Assembly (NCBI GenBank): GCA_910588845.1
Contig: CAJURU010000015.1
Coordinates: 1-64,000 of the forward strand
DNA length: 64,000 bases
Direction: 5' to 3'
From: an uncultured Lachnospiraceae bacterium
GTDB taxonomy: Bacteria; Bacillota; Clostridia; Lachnospirales; Lachnospiraceae
Shown: positions 27,045 through 35,856 of the stretch, piece by piece
Numbering within the stretch: the first letter of the stretch is position 1
Layout of the letters: each line of letters begins with the position of its first letter
Position numbers and translations under genes: made by a program
The notes under the pieces: model-generated
Told to the model about the DNA's origin: nothing
Seen by the model: only the letters and a program-made list of their open reading frames with translations
The model's database searches: none

Positions 27045-27205
27045 ATTCAGAATCCCATTCACAGACATGCCAGCTACGCTGTCATACGCCTTAAAAGGCT
27101 TTTGTCTGTGAATGAGAGGGATTATCACCCTCATGGAAATAAAAATTCATCCCTTTCCAAATAAATTTGAAAGGCCTGAATATTTATTTCCATGGGATTC
27201 TGAAT
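27045..27205. repeat. Multi-branched inverted repeat after uvrC
   Basis: Outer arms ATTCAGAATCCCAT (27045) and their exact complement (27192-27205) enclose three hairpins: TTCACAGACA/TGTCTGTGAA (27058-27112); GAGGG/CCCTC (27116-27132); and ATGGAAATAAAAATTCA with 27177-27193. The last contains an inner CCTTTC/GAAAGG. It begins 17 bp past the uvrC stop. It may be a MITE-like element or a structured RNA. Confidence 0.75.
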
Positions 27206-27221
27206 TATTAGCTACATCTTA

Positions 27222-29108
27222 TCATACTACGTTGCTGCCATCAACAGCCGCGCTATGGAAAAATTCATAAACCGACCGCGCCGACTGTTGATTCATGGCT
27301 GGCAGGGCTGCCAGTGTCTCCACATCCGCCTCACGGATTGCATCCAGCGATTGGAACGCTCTCATCAATGATTTACGCCTGGCCGCGCCAATACCCGGAA
27401 TATCGTCAAGCACAGAGTGCACCTGTTCTTTGCTGCGCAGGGACCGGTGATATTCAATGGCGAAACGGTGCGCCTCATCCTGGATACGCGTAATCAGCTT
27501 AAATCCTTCACTGTGACGGTCGATGGGAATCTCCCTGTTATGGTAGTATAACCCACGCGTCCTGTGATTATCATCTTTTACCATCCCGCACACGGGAATG
27601 TGTAACCCCAGTTCATCGAGTACGCGCAGAGCCACGTTGACTTGTCCCTTGCCTCCATCCATCATAATTAAATCAGGGAAACGCGTGAAACTGCCATAGT
27701 CATTCTCCATTTTCTGCTCTTTTAATTCCTGCTGCTCCCGCATTCCATGGGAAAAACGCCTGGTCAATACCTCATGCATGGAGCCGTAATCATCCGGTCC
27801 CGTCACCGTGCGCAGCTTAAATTTACGGTAATCGCTGCGCTTCGGCTTCCCTTTTTCGTACACGACCATGGAGCCCACTGACTCAAAACCGCTAATATTG
27901 GAAATATCATATGCCTCCACGCGTTTCAAATCCTCAAGTCCTATCAGATTGCCAATTTCCTTTAACGCCCCAATTGTCCTTCCTTCCTCGCGTTTGAGTT
28001 TTTCTTTATCCTGGGACAACACCATATGGGCGTTCTGCGCCGCAAGTTCGACTAATTTCTCCTTCGTCCCCTTTTTGGGTACACGAATATAAACCTTCTG
28101 CCCACGCTTTTTGCCCAGCCATTCAGCAATGATTTCGGCTTCCGCTATCTCCTCCTGAAGCATAACCTCCCGCGGTATAAACGGCGTACCCGCATAAAAC
28201 TGCTTTAAAAATGTGGCAAGAATCTGCGGCCTGGTATCTTCACTGCCCACATTCACATGGAAATGATCTCTCCCTATCAGTTTCCCATCCCGGATAAAAA
28301 ATACCTGCACAACAGCATCTTCTTCATCTGCCGCCATGGCTATAATATCTTTATCTTCGCCGTCTGAGCTGGTAATCTTTTGCTTCTGGGCAATCTGTTT
28401 GACCGCCTTTATCAACTCGCGGTATTCAATGGCTTTCTCAAAATTCATGTCTTCGGAAGCCGCCTGCATTTTTTCTTCCAGCTCTTTTAAGATTGGCTGA
28501 TAATTTCCATTGAGAAATTCCATTACCTTATCTATCTGCCTGCGGTATTCCTCGCGGCTGACATTCCCCTGGCAGGGAGCCATACACTGATGGATATGGT
28601 AATTCAGGCAAGGACGTTCTTTCCCGATATCTCTGGGCAGGACCCGGTTGCATGTCTTGAGAGAATAGAGTTTCCCAATCAAATCAATTGTGTCCTTAAC
28701 CGCCCCTCCACTGGTATAGGGGCCGAAATACCGCGATTTGTCTTTTTTCATCTGACGTGAAAAGAGGACCCTGGGAAAATCCTCTCCCAGCGTCACTCTA
28801 ATATAGGGATATGATTTATCATCCCGCAGCATCGTATTGTATTTCGGCCTGTGCTCCTTAATTAAGTTACACTCCAGAATCAATGCCTCCAGCTCAGAAT
28901 CCGTGATAATGTATTCAAACCTTGCAATCTGCCGAACCATCTGCTCCTTTTTCAACCCCTCATTGTGGCTGGGGCGAAAATACTGGCGCACACGGTTCCT
29001 GAGACTGATTGCCTTACCAATATAAATAATCGCATCCTTCGCATCATGCATGATGTACACTCCCGGTTTTTGCGGGAGTTTTTTCAATTCTTCCTGAATG
29101 TCGAACAT
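27222..29108 (-). CDS. uvrC: Excinuclease ABC subunit C
   Basis: 628 residues. Makes the two incisions around bulky lesions in nucleotide excision repair with UvrA/B. Domains: GIY-YIG nuclease at the N-terminus (PGVYIMHDAKDAIIYIGKA), a Cys-rich patch (CLNYHIHQCMAPC), a UVR motif near residue 210, the RNase H-like domain (VEAYDISNISGFESVGSMVV; LIMMDGGKGQV), and a C-terminal helix-hairpin-helix (LDDIPGIGAARRKSL). Its ATG overlaps the ftsH stop by one base (TAATG), so translation is probably coupled. Confidence 0.97.
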   Translation of the reverse strand: MFDIQEELKKLPQKPGVYIMHDAKDAIIYIGKAISLRNRVRQYFRPSHNEGLKKEQMVRQIARFEYIITDSELEALILECNLIKEHRPKYNTMLRDDKSYPYIRVTLGEDFPRVLFSRQMKKDKSRYFGPYTSGGAVKDTIDLIGKLYSLKTCNRVLPRDIGKERPCLNYHIHQCMAPCQGNVSREEYRRQIDKVMEFLNGNYQPILKELEEKMQAASEDMNFEKAIEYRELIKAVKQIAQKQKITSSDGEDKDIIAMAADEEDAVVQVFFIRDGKLIGRDHFHVNVGSEDTRPQILATFLKQFYAGTPFIPREVMLQEEIAEAEIIAEWLGKKRGQKVYIRVPKKGTKEKLVELAAQNAHMVLSQDKEKLKREEGRTIGALKEIGNLIGLEDLKRVEAYDISNISGFESVGSMVVYEKGKPKRSDYRKFKLRTVTGPDDYGSMHEVLTRRFSHGMREQQELKEQKMENDYGSFTRFPDLIMMDGGKGQVNVALRVLDELGLHIPVCGMVKDDNHRTRGLYYHNREIPIDRHSEGFKLITRIQDEAHRFAIEYHRSLRSKEQVHSVLDDIPGIGAARRKSLMRAFQSLDAIREADVETLAALPAMNQQSARSVYEFFHSAAVDGSNVV

Positions 29109-31804
29109 TACTTCATTCCCTTTAACAATCTGTCAAGATAATCTTCCGCCTCTGCCTCCTCGGGCTCTTCTTCCATTTTCTCAGGCTCCTCATCTTCCAC
29201 TTCCGGCTCTGCCTCTGTCTCGTCCTCTGCATGCTCTGTCTGCATTTTTTTCAATGCTTCCAACGCTTCCAATGCTGACGGAACCTGTACCTCTTCCATC
29301 GGTTCTGCATGTGCCCGATTTAATGCTTCCAATGCTGATGGAACATGCTCCTCTTTGACCGGCTCTTCTTCAACCGCCTCCATAATCGCTGGCGACGCTT
29401 TTGCTCCAATCTCTTCCACTGCCGCCTCTGTTTCTGTTTGGGGAGCGATGTTGACAGCCTGTAAAAATATAATATCCTCTACCGCTCCCGGTATATTTTC
29501 TTCTTCTGAGCTTACTGCCTCCTGATTTGCTGCATTATCATAGCCTTCCCAAGACATTTCTTCTGAAGATATAGTATTGTCATCATCTGCCCACGATGTT
29601 TCCTCTTGATTTGCTGTGTTATTGTATTCTTCCAACGCCGCTGCTTCTTGGTCTGCTGTATTATGATCGCCTTCCCATGCTGCTTCTTGGTCCGCTGTAT
29701 TACGATAACCTTCCCAGGACTGGCAAGCGGCTTCTTCTGCCGTATTTCCTTCCCAAGCATCTGCTTTATCCAGTGGAATTATCTGTATTTCTTTTTCTTC
29801 TTGGAAGCCGTGCCCATACATGAATTCTTCCGGCAAAGGTTCTTCCAGCGTGTTTACCTCCAGATAATCTTCCTCCAGATAATCTTCCTCCAAATCCTCC
29901 TGAACCATTTCCTTTGTCTCGGTATTCTCCAGCGTCTCATCCGGTATACCCTTTAACTGGCGGAAAATCTTCATGAATTCCTTACCTGTAATCGTCTCAT
30001 GTTCGTAAAGGTATTCGGAAATCTCATTGAGAATCTCTCTATTCTCCTGTAAAAGGCGTACGGCTTCATCATAGCTGTCTTTTAAAATCTTCATAACTTC
30101 CTGATCTATCTGAGCCGCAGTCTCCTCGCCGCAATTAAGGCTTGCCCTGCCTTCCAGGTACTTATCCTCAATAGTTACAAGCCCCATCAATCCAAACCGC
30201 TCCGACATGCCGTACTGTGTTACCATCGCCCGCGCCATCTTCGTGGCCTGTTCAATATCATTGGACGCCCCGGTTGTCACAGAATCAAATACAATCTCCT
30301 CAGCGGCACGCCCGCCCATATAGGTGATGAGGCGAGCAACGAGCTCATTCTTTGTCATCAGGTATTTCTCTTCCTCGGGAACCTGCATGGTATAGCCCAA
30401 TGCTCCCATGGTACGCGGCACAATGGTAATTTTCTGTACCGGCTCGGTATCTTTCTGCAAAGCCGTCACCAAGGCATGCCCAACCTCATGGTATGCCACC
30501 ATCTTCTTCTCTTTCGGCCCCATAATGCGGTCTTTTTTCTCTTTTCCCGCAATGACTACCTCCACAGATTCAAAAAGATCTCCCTGATTGACATGTTTCC
30601 TGCCATGCTTCACTGCATTGATAGCAGCCTCATTAATCATATTGGCAAGGTCCGACCCCACGGCGCCGGATGTAGCAAGCGCAATGGCATCCAGATCCAC
30701 GCTGTCGTCCATAAGCACATTTTTAGCATGTACTTTCAAAGTCTCCACACGGCCCTTGAGGTCCGGCTTATCTACTATAATCCTTCTGTCAAACCGTCCC
30801 GGACGCAGCAATGCCTTGTCCAATACTTCCGGACGGTTGGTAGCCGCCAAAATCAGCAGTCCCTTAGAGGTATCAAAACCATCCATCTCCGCCAGCAGCT
30901 GGTTTAACGTCTGCTCGCGCTCATCGTTACCGCCATACCTGGTATCACGGCTCTTGCCGATAGCGTCAATCTCATCTATAAAAATAATACAGGGCGCCTG
31001 TTTCTGCGCCTCCTTGAACAAATCACGCACGCGGGAAGCGCCCACGCCCACAAACATCTCCACAAAATCAGAGCCCGCCAATGAAAAAAACGGCACGTTC
31101 GCCTCGCCCGCAACAGCCTTGGCAAGCAATGTTTTTCCAGTTCCGGGAGGTCCAACCAACAGCGCACCCTTGGGAAGCTTCGCTCCAATATCTGTATATT
31201 TCTTGGGGTTGTGCAGGAAATCCACTACCTCTTGCAAGGATTCCTTGGCTTCATCCTGGCCTGCAACATCTTTAAAAGTTACGCCGGTAGATTTCTCTAC
31301 ATATACCTTGGCCGTCGTCTTGCCCACTCCCATGACTCCTCCGCCGCCTATTTTGCGGAAAATAAGGAAATATAAGATAACCCACGCCAAAACCAGCGGC
31401 AAAACAAAACTTACCATGTTCCACAAAATAGCGGACGCCATATCTTCCACAGTTCCGCCAAATTTAACATTATGCTTCTTTAAAAGCGGCAGTAACGATT
31501 CATCTTTAAGCTCTGCCGTATAATAAGTAATGCGGTATAGTTTATTCTCACTTTTCGGTAAAATCTTAATCCTGTTAGAGGTAAATTTTACTTCTTCTAC
31601 CTTGTCGCTCTCCACCATATTGATAAATTCCGAATAAGAGACTTCTTTATTGGCAGCGTTTCTGGCGCAGCTATTTAACAGACTTGTCAGAAACAGCACC
31701 AGCAGCGCTGCAAGAATAAACACCATGATTGTCATGCCGTTTTTGTTATTCCCGCCTCCGTTTTTTCTGCCATTGTTATTATTGTTACTTCCTTTGTTCT
31801 CCAT
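29108..31804 (-). CDS. ftsH: ATP-dependent zinc metalloprotease FtsH with long acidic C-terminal tail
   Basis: 898 residues; typical FtsH has 600-700. An Asn/Gly-rich cytosolic start and two membrane helices (about 24-42 and 110-130) flank the extracellular domain. Then come the AAA module (Walker A GPPGTGKT near 218, Walker B IIFIDEIDAIG, SRH with ATNRPEVLD) and the M41 protease (HEVGH near 439). From about residue 620 a tail of some 280 residues follows: very acidic, with repeats around WEG-N-TADQEA and a duplicated VPSALEAL motif. The core is certain; tail function is unknown. SD GGAGG precedes the ATG. The divergent neighbour is pyrG. Confidence 0.97.
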   Translation of the reverse strand: MENKGSNNNNNGRKNGGGNNKNGMTIMVFILAALLVLFLTSLLNSCARNAANKEVSYSEFINMVESDKVEEVKFTSNRIKILPKSENKLYRITYYTAELKDESLLPLLKKHNVKFGGTVEDMASAILWNMVSFVLPLVLAWVILYFLIFRKIGGGGVMGVGKTTAKVYVEKSTGVTFKDVAGQDEAKESLQEVVDFLHNPKKYTDIGAKLPKGALLVGPPGTGKTLLAKAVAGEANVPFFSLAGSDFVEMFVGVGASRVRDLFKEAQKQAPCIIFIDEIDAIGKSRDTRYGGNDEREQTLNQLLAEMDGFDTSKGLLILAATNRPEVLDKALLRPGRFDRRIIVDKPDLKGRVETLKVHAKNVLMDDSVDLDAIALATSGAVGSDLANMINEAAINAVKHGRKHVNQGDLFESVEVVIAGKEKKDRIMGPKEKKMVAYHEVGHALVTALQKDTEPVQKITIVPRTMGALGYTMQVPEEEKYLMTKNELVARLITYMGGRAAEEIVFDSVTTGASNDIEQATKMARAMVTQYGMSERFGLMGLVTIEDKYLEGRASLNCGEETAAQIDQEVMKILKDSYDEAVRLLQENREILNEISEYLYEHETITGKEFMKIFRQLKGIPDETLENTETKEMVQEDLEEDYLEEDYLEVNTLEEPLPEEFMYGHGFQEEKEIQIIPLDKADAWEGNTAEEAACQSWEGYRNTADQEAAWEGDHNTADQEAAALEEYNNTANQEETSWADDDNTISSEEMSWEGYDNAANQEAVSSEEENIPGAVEDIIFLQAVNIAPQTETEAAVEEIGAKASPAIMEAVEEEPVKEEHVPSALEALNRAHAEPMEEVQVPSALEALEALKKMQTEHAEDETEAEPEVEDEEPEKMEEEPEEAEAEDYLDRLLKGMK

Positions 31805-31948
31805 TGATTTCCTCCTGAATATCGCAGCGGTCTATCCACGCGATACTCTTTTTATTATATGTGCATTTCCTTTGAAAATCAATATTTCTTTCCTAAACTT
31901 TTTATGAATTTTTTTGAGAAAGTCCTAGATTTCTTGCGGCTTAGGTTG

Positions 31949-31954
31949 TATAAT
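31949..31954 (+). promoter_or_regulatory. Candidate -10 element of pyrG
   Basis: A perfect TATAAT sits 52 bp before the pyrG start codon, in the divergent ftsH-pyrG gap. No good -35 was found at the right distance. Confidence 0.4.
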
Positions 31955-32006
31955 GTATTAATTACGAATATACTAATATACTTTAGCTAATTAAGGAGGA
32001 CTACCT

Positions 32007-33611
32007 ATGCCCGTAAAATACGTCTTTGTCACTGGCGGTGTCGTTTCCGGACTCGGAAAAGGCATTACTGCCGCTTCCCTCGGACGCTTGCTGAAAGCGC
32101 GCGGATACAAGGTCACCATGCAGAAATTCGACCCCTACATCAACATTGATCCCGGAACGATGAACCCGATCCAGCATGGAGAAGTTTTTGTCACGGATGA
32201 CGGGGCAGAGACAGATTTGGATTTAGGTCATTATGAGCGTTTTATTGATGAAAATTTAGGCAAAAATTCTAACGTCACAACAGGCAAAGTATACTGGTCC
32301 GTACTGCAAAAGGAACGGCGCGGTGATTACGGCGGCGGAACGGTACAGGTCATTCCCCACATTACAAACGAAATTAAGAGCCGATTTTACCGGAATTTTA
32401 CCACAGAAGACACCCATATTGCCATTATTGAAGTCGGCGGAACAGTGGGCGACATGGAAAGCCAGCCATTTTTGGAATCCATTCGCCAGTTCCAACATGA
32501 AGTCGGGCATGAGAACGCCATTTTAATTCATGTAACGTTGATTCCTTATATTCGCGCTTCCGGTGAAATGAAGACCAAACCTACCCAGGCAAGCGTCAAG
32601 GAACTGCAAGGCATGGGTATACAGCCCGATATTATTGTATGCCGTTCCGAGCATCCTTTAGACCAGGGAATCAAAGACAAAATTGCCTTATTCTGTAATG
32701 TTCCTTGCAGCCGTGTCCTGCAAAACCTGGATGTGGAATATCTGTACGAGGCGCCGCTTGCCATGGAGAAAGAGAATCTGGCGCAGGTGGCCTGTGAATG
32801 CCTTCATCTGGACTGTCCGGAACCCGATCTCACCGACTGGATCGACATGGTAGACGCGCTCCGCTATCCTGACAAGGAAGTAACGGTCGCTTTAGTTGGC
32901 AAATACACGGCGCTGCACGACGCCTATATCTCTGTTGTGGAAGCCTTGAAACACGGCGGCATTGCCGAACGCGCAACCGTCAACATTAAATGGGTCGATT
33001 CTGAATTGTTGAATAATGAAAATGTAGATGAAGTTCTCGGAGAAGTCCAGGGAATCCTGGTTCCCGGCGGTTTTGGCGACCGCGGCGTGGAGGGCATGAT
33101 TGCCGCTGCCCGGTATGCGCGTGAGCAGAAAATTCCCTATCTTGGATTATGTCTGGGCATGCAGGTGGCAATTATTGAGTGTGCCAGGAATCTTTGCGGT
33201 TTCCACGATGCGCACAGCATCGAACTGGACCCCAACACCACGCACCCTGTAATCGCTCTGATGCCCGACCAAAGCGGCGTGGAGGATATCGGTGGAACAC
33301 TTCGCCTCGGCTCATACCCCTGTGTGCTGGATACATCCTCTAAAGCGTATCAGGTTTACGGAGAGAGCACAATTCACGAAAGACACCGCCACCGTTACGA
33401 AGTCAACAATGACTACCGTTCGGTACTCACTGAACACGGTATGAAGCTCTGCGGCCTGTCACCCGATAATCGGATTGTGGAAATGATAGAGTTAATTGCC
33501 CATCCCTGGTTTGTCGCTACTCAGGCACACCCGGAACTCAAGTCCAGGCCCAATCGTCCGCACCCACTGTTTAAGGGATTTGTGGAGGCTGCACTTAAGA
33601 ATAAAAGATAA
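32007..33611 (+). CDS. pyrG: CTP synthase
   Basis: 534 residues. Converts UTP to CTP using ATP and glutamine. The N-terminal synthetase domain has GGVVSGLGKGITAASLG (P-loop), PYINIDPGTMNP and HYERF; the C-terminal class I amidotransferase domain has GLCLGMQ (nucleophile Cys near 381) and a His/Glu pair in AQAHPEL. SD AAGGAGG precedes the ATG. No in-frame defect. It is one of only two plus-strand genes here and probably forms its own unit. Confidence 0.97.
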   Translation: MPVKYVFVTGGVVSGLGKGITAASLGRLLKARGYKVTMQKFDPYINIDPGTMNPIQHGEVFVTDDGAETDLDLGHYERFIDENLGKNSNVTTGKVYWSVLQKERRGDYGGGTVQVIPHITNEIKSRFYRNFTTEDTHIAIIEVGGTVGDMESQPFLESIRQFQHEVGHENAILIHVTLIPYIRASGEMKTKPTQASVKELQGMGIQPDIIVCRSEHPLDQGIKDKIALFCNVPCSRVLQNLDVEYLYEAPLAMEKENLAQVACECLHLDCPEPDLTDWIDMVDALRYPDKEVTVALVGKYTALHDAYISVVEALKHGGIAERATVNIKWVDSELLNNENVDEVLGEVQGILVPGGFGDRGVEGMIAAARYAREQKIPYLGLCLGMQVAIIECARNLCGFHDAHSIELDPNTTHPVIALMPDQSGVEDIGGTLRLGSYPCVLDTSSKAYQVYGESTIHERHRHRYEVNNDYRSVLTEHGMKLCGLSPDNRIVEMIELIAHPWFVATQAHPELKSRPNRPHPLFKGFVEAALKNKR

Positions 33612-33622
33612 TTTGTAAACAA

Positions 33623-33813
33623 GGGCGGTCACACTAACATAAATTACAAGTTATAAATTCGTTCAAAAGGTTTACATTGCAGAGCAATGTAAACAACATG
33701 CACAAAAATTATCTTGGTAAGCTAGCTTCCCAGAGTAATTTTTGTGCATTCTGTCTTTGCCGCTTTAGCGGCAAGACCTTTTGAACGAGTAACTATATTA
33801 GTGCCACCACCCC
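33623..33813. repeat. Multi-branched inverted repeat after pyrG
   Basis: Outer arms TTCGTTCAAAAGGT (33658) and ACCTTTTGAACGA (33776) enclose three hairpins: TTTACATTGC/GCAATGTAAA, ATGCACAAAAATTA with 33736-33749, and TGCCGC/GCGGCA. Beyond the outer arms, flanks containing GTCACACTAACATA and TATTAGTGCCAC are partly complementary. Bases 33632-33654 are identical to the complement of 62468-62490. It begins about 12 bp after the pyrG stop. Confidence 0.75.
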
Positions 33814-33858
33814 TTTTGAATGGATAAAGATATTAGAGTAAACGCTTCCTCCATCTCT

Positions 33859-34518
33859 CTACACCAACAATTCCCGGATTCCTATAATCCCATCAAACAC
33901 TGCCGCATGCGGATATTGCTGCAATTCTTCCTTAGTCGTAGTTCCACTGGCTACTCCCACAAAATCCACTCCCGCTGCCTGGGCTGTCTTCGCATCCACA
34001 AGACTGTCCCCTATGTAAAGCAATTGTTCTTTGGGCAGTTCCCACATTCTGGCCATCCACAAAAGACCCTGCGGATCCGGCTTGGGACGCTTCACATTAT
34101 CTGCGCCAATAATTGCATCCATCAGGTTTGAAGCCTGATACTTCTGTAAAATCTCCTCAATGCGGTAACGATATTTTGTGGTTACTATTCCAAGCTTATA
34201 GCCCTGTTCTTTCCACTGCCCAAGAGACTCTAATACCCCAGGAAAAAAACGAGTATTCTCTGTCATAACCCGATCTGCTTTTTCTATGAATAACCGGGAG
34301 AATTCTTCCTCTTCCCCAAGCTTTTCTTCCTTTCCTTGCGCCTTTACCATCACCTGGTAAACCTCCTGCAAATGCAGGCCGATTGTCCTGCAAATCAAAT
34401 CCCTCTTTGCTTGTGCATATCCCAACTGGTTTAAGGCGTGATTCACACAGATTACAATGCCGTCCGTGGAATCTCCCAGTGTATAATCAAAGTCAAATAC
34501 CAATCCTTTGTAGTGCAT
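33859..34518 (-). CDS. HAD family phosphatase (phosphoglycolate phosphatase-like)
   Basis: 219 residues. HAD motif I is FDFDYTLGDS (nucleophile and acid Asp), motif II is IVTTK, motif III Lys is in VKRPKPDP, and motif IV is YIGDSLVDAKTAQAAG. A helical C1 cap lies between motifs I and II. Substrate cannot be read from sequence; phosphoglycolate or a similar small phosphate ester is usual. The ATG at 34518 has GAGGAGG upstream and lies 1 bp past the TGA stop of the sigma gene before it, so the two are probably co-translated. Confidence 0.88.
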   Translation of the reverse strand: MHYKGLVFDFDYTLGDSTDGIVICVNHALNQLGYAQAKRDLICRTIGLHLQEVYQVMVKAQGKEEKLGEEEEFSRLFIEKADRVMTENTRFFPGVLESLGQWKEQGYKLGIVTTKYRYRIEEILQKYQASNLMDAIIGADNVKRPKPDPQGLLWMARMWELPKEQLLYIGDSLVDAKTAQAAGVDFVGVASGTTTKEELQQYPHAAVFDGIIGIRELLV

Positions 34519-34519
34519 T

Positions 34520-35101
34520 TCACAATCCTCCTCTGTCATCCCTTGCCAAATATGCGTCCGCAAATCCGTATGCCTCCAGCATCTCTTTCAGCCTCTTTTT
34601 CGCCCGCATAGACATATGCCTGACATTATCCGGCGACTTTCCAAGCTCTTCGGCAACTTCCGCAACGCCCAGCCCATGATAGTACTGTAAAAGTAAAATG
34701 TCACGGTAAGACGGGTTCATCTTCTTCAATATTTGTTTGAGAAATTCCGTCTTTTCCATCTCCATGAGCTTTACTTCCGGCTCTTCATCAAAAACGTCTT
34801 CTAACGCATCCTCCCCCAATTCTTTCTCCGCCTGCCGTCTTTTGGTTTTATAAAGATTATACGCTTTATTTTTTACAATTGTCAGTATATAATTCCGATT
34901 CTTTTTAGGGGAATTCTGCTCCATCCTGTCTATATTGGCAAACAGAGCCATAAATGTCTCATGCACAACATCTTCCGCATCATGCTTATTTTGTAAAATA
35001 CCATATGCGACATAAAACATTTCATTTCTGTAAGTCTCGTATATTTCTCCGAAAAAATCATTTTCCTGCCTGCTGTCCTTCCCTGGACGATTATGAAACA
35101 T
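34520..35101 (-). CDS. Sigma-70 family (ECF-like) factor, second of a tandem pair
   Basis: 193 residues. Region 2: FFGEIYETYRNEMFYVAYGI, KHDAEDVVHETFMALF, and NRNYILTIVKNKAYNLYK. Region 4: LKKMNPSYRDILLLQYYHG, then VAEVAEELGKSPDNVRHMSMRAKKRL, a clear helix-turn-helix. Its ATG at 35101 is 1 bp past the TGA of the preceding paralogue, with GGAGG 8 nt upstream inside that gene. No anti-sigma gene is adjacent; a HAD phosphatase follows directly. Regulon unknown. Confidence 0.88.
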   Translation of the reverse strand: MFHNRPGKDSRQENDFFGEIYETYRNEMFYVAYGILQNKHDAEDVVHETFMALFANIDRMEQNSPKKNRNYILTIVKNKAYNLYKTKRRQAEKELGEDALEDVFDEEPEVKLMEMEKTEFLKQILKKMNPSYRDILLLQYYHGLGVAEVAEELGKSPDNVRHMSMRAKKRLKEMLEAYGFADAYLARDDRGGL

Positions 35102-35102
35102 G

Positions 35103-35663
35103 TCAGCCGCCTCCAAAATATCCATATTCCTCCAACATGCCTTGCAGCTTCTTTTTCGCCCGCTGGGATATATGCCTGATATTATCTGGCGTTTTATTGA
35201 CAATGCCGGCAATTTCCCTGACTTTCATACCATGGTAATAGCGCATAAGTAGTATATCCCGGTACGATTCATCCATCTGACCAATCAATTCCATGACAAG
35301 CCGGACCTGTTCCTTTTCTATGACCCTTATCTCCAATTCTTCATCCACCAAATCCAGTTCCTCCCACTCCTCCTCGGGCACTTCCATTTCCTGTTTGCGC
35401 TTTCTTTTCTTGTAATAATTAAAAGCTTTATTTTTCACAATTGTGACAATAAAATTCCAATTTTTCTGAGGAGAATTCTTTTTCATCGTATCCAGATAAG
35501 CAATCAGCGGCAAAAATGATTCCTGTACAACATCCTCCGCATCGAGCTTATTTCTCAGAATTAAATAAGCAGTATAAAACATTTCATCTTTGTATGTCTC
35601 ATAAATCTGCGCAAAAAATTCTTTCTCCTCCTCGGCATCCAACAAGGATAAATATTGAAACAC
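35103..35663 (-). CDS. Sigma-70 family (ECF-like) factor, first of a tandem pair
   Basis: 186 residues, a clear paralogue of the next gene: FFAQIYETYKDEMFYTAYLI, KLDAEDVVQESFLPLI, NWNFIVTIVKNKAFNYYK in region 2, and MDESYRDILLMRYYHG, VREIAGIVNKTPDNIRHISQRAKKKL in region 4. The start is GTG at 35663 with GGAGG 8 nt upstream. The near-repeat of two sigma genes suggests tandem duplication followed by divergence. No membrane anti-sigma protein is visible on either side. Confidence 0.88.
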   Translation of the reverse strand: MFQYLSLLDAEEEKEFFAQIYETYKDEMFYTAYLILRNKLDAEDVVQESFLPLIAYLDTMKKNSPQKNWNFIVTIVKNKAFNYYKKRKRKQEMEVPEEEWEELDLVDEELEIRVIEKEQVRLVMELIGQMDESYRDILLMRYYHGMKVREIAGIVNKTPDNIRHISQRAKKKLQGMLEEYGYFGGG

Positions 35664-35802
35664 CTATGGTACCTCCAAAAAATCAGGGCATAAAAAATCT
35701 CCTAAATTTCACCGGATTTTTTATCCCCTCTATTCATCTTCCGTAAAAACTATATATAATTCCAAGTTTGCTCCCCTGCTAATACTATAGCAAGGCAGCA
35801 AA

Positions 35803-35856
35803 ATGATTTCAAGAGAACCGCACAAAAACTGCGAAACGCAGTCCCCTTGAAATCAT
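35803..35856 (-). terminator. Nested palindrome and terminator after hydF
   Basis: Outer arms ATGATTTCAAG (35803-35813) and CTTGAAATCAT (35846-35856) enclose an inner hairpin CTGCG-TTT-CGCAG that, on the minus strand, is followed by five T. The outer arm includes the hydF TGA stop. It is probably the hydF terminator and a small relative in layout of the multi-branched repeats. Confidence 0.7.

Noticed and set aside
30588..31523. 311-residue frame antisense to ftsH
   Set aside because: Antisense shadow of conserved AAA and protease motifs; no ribosome binding site.
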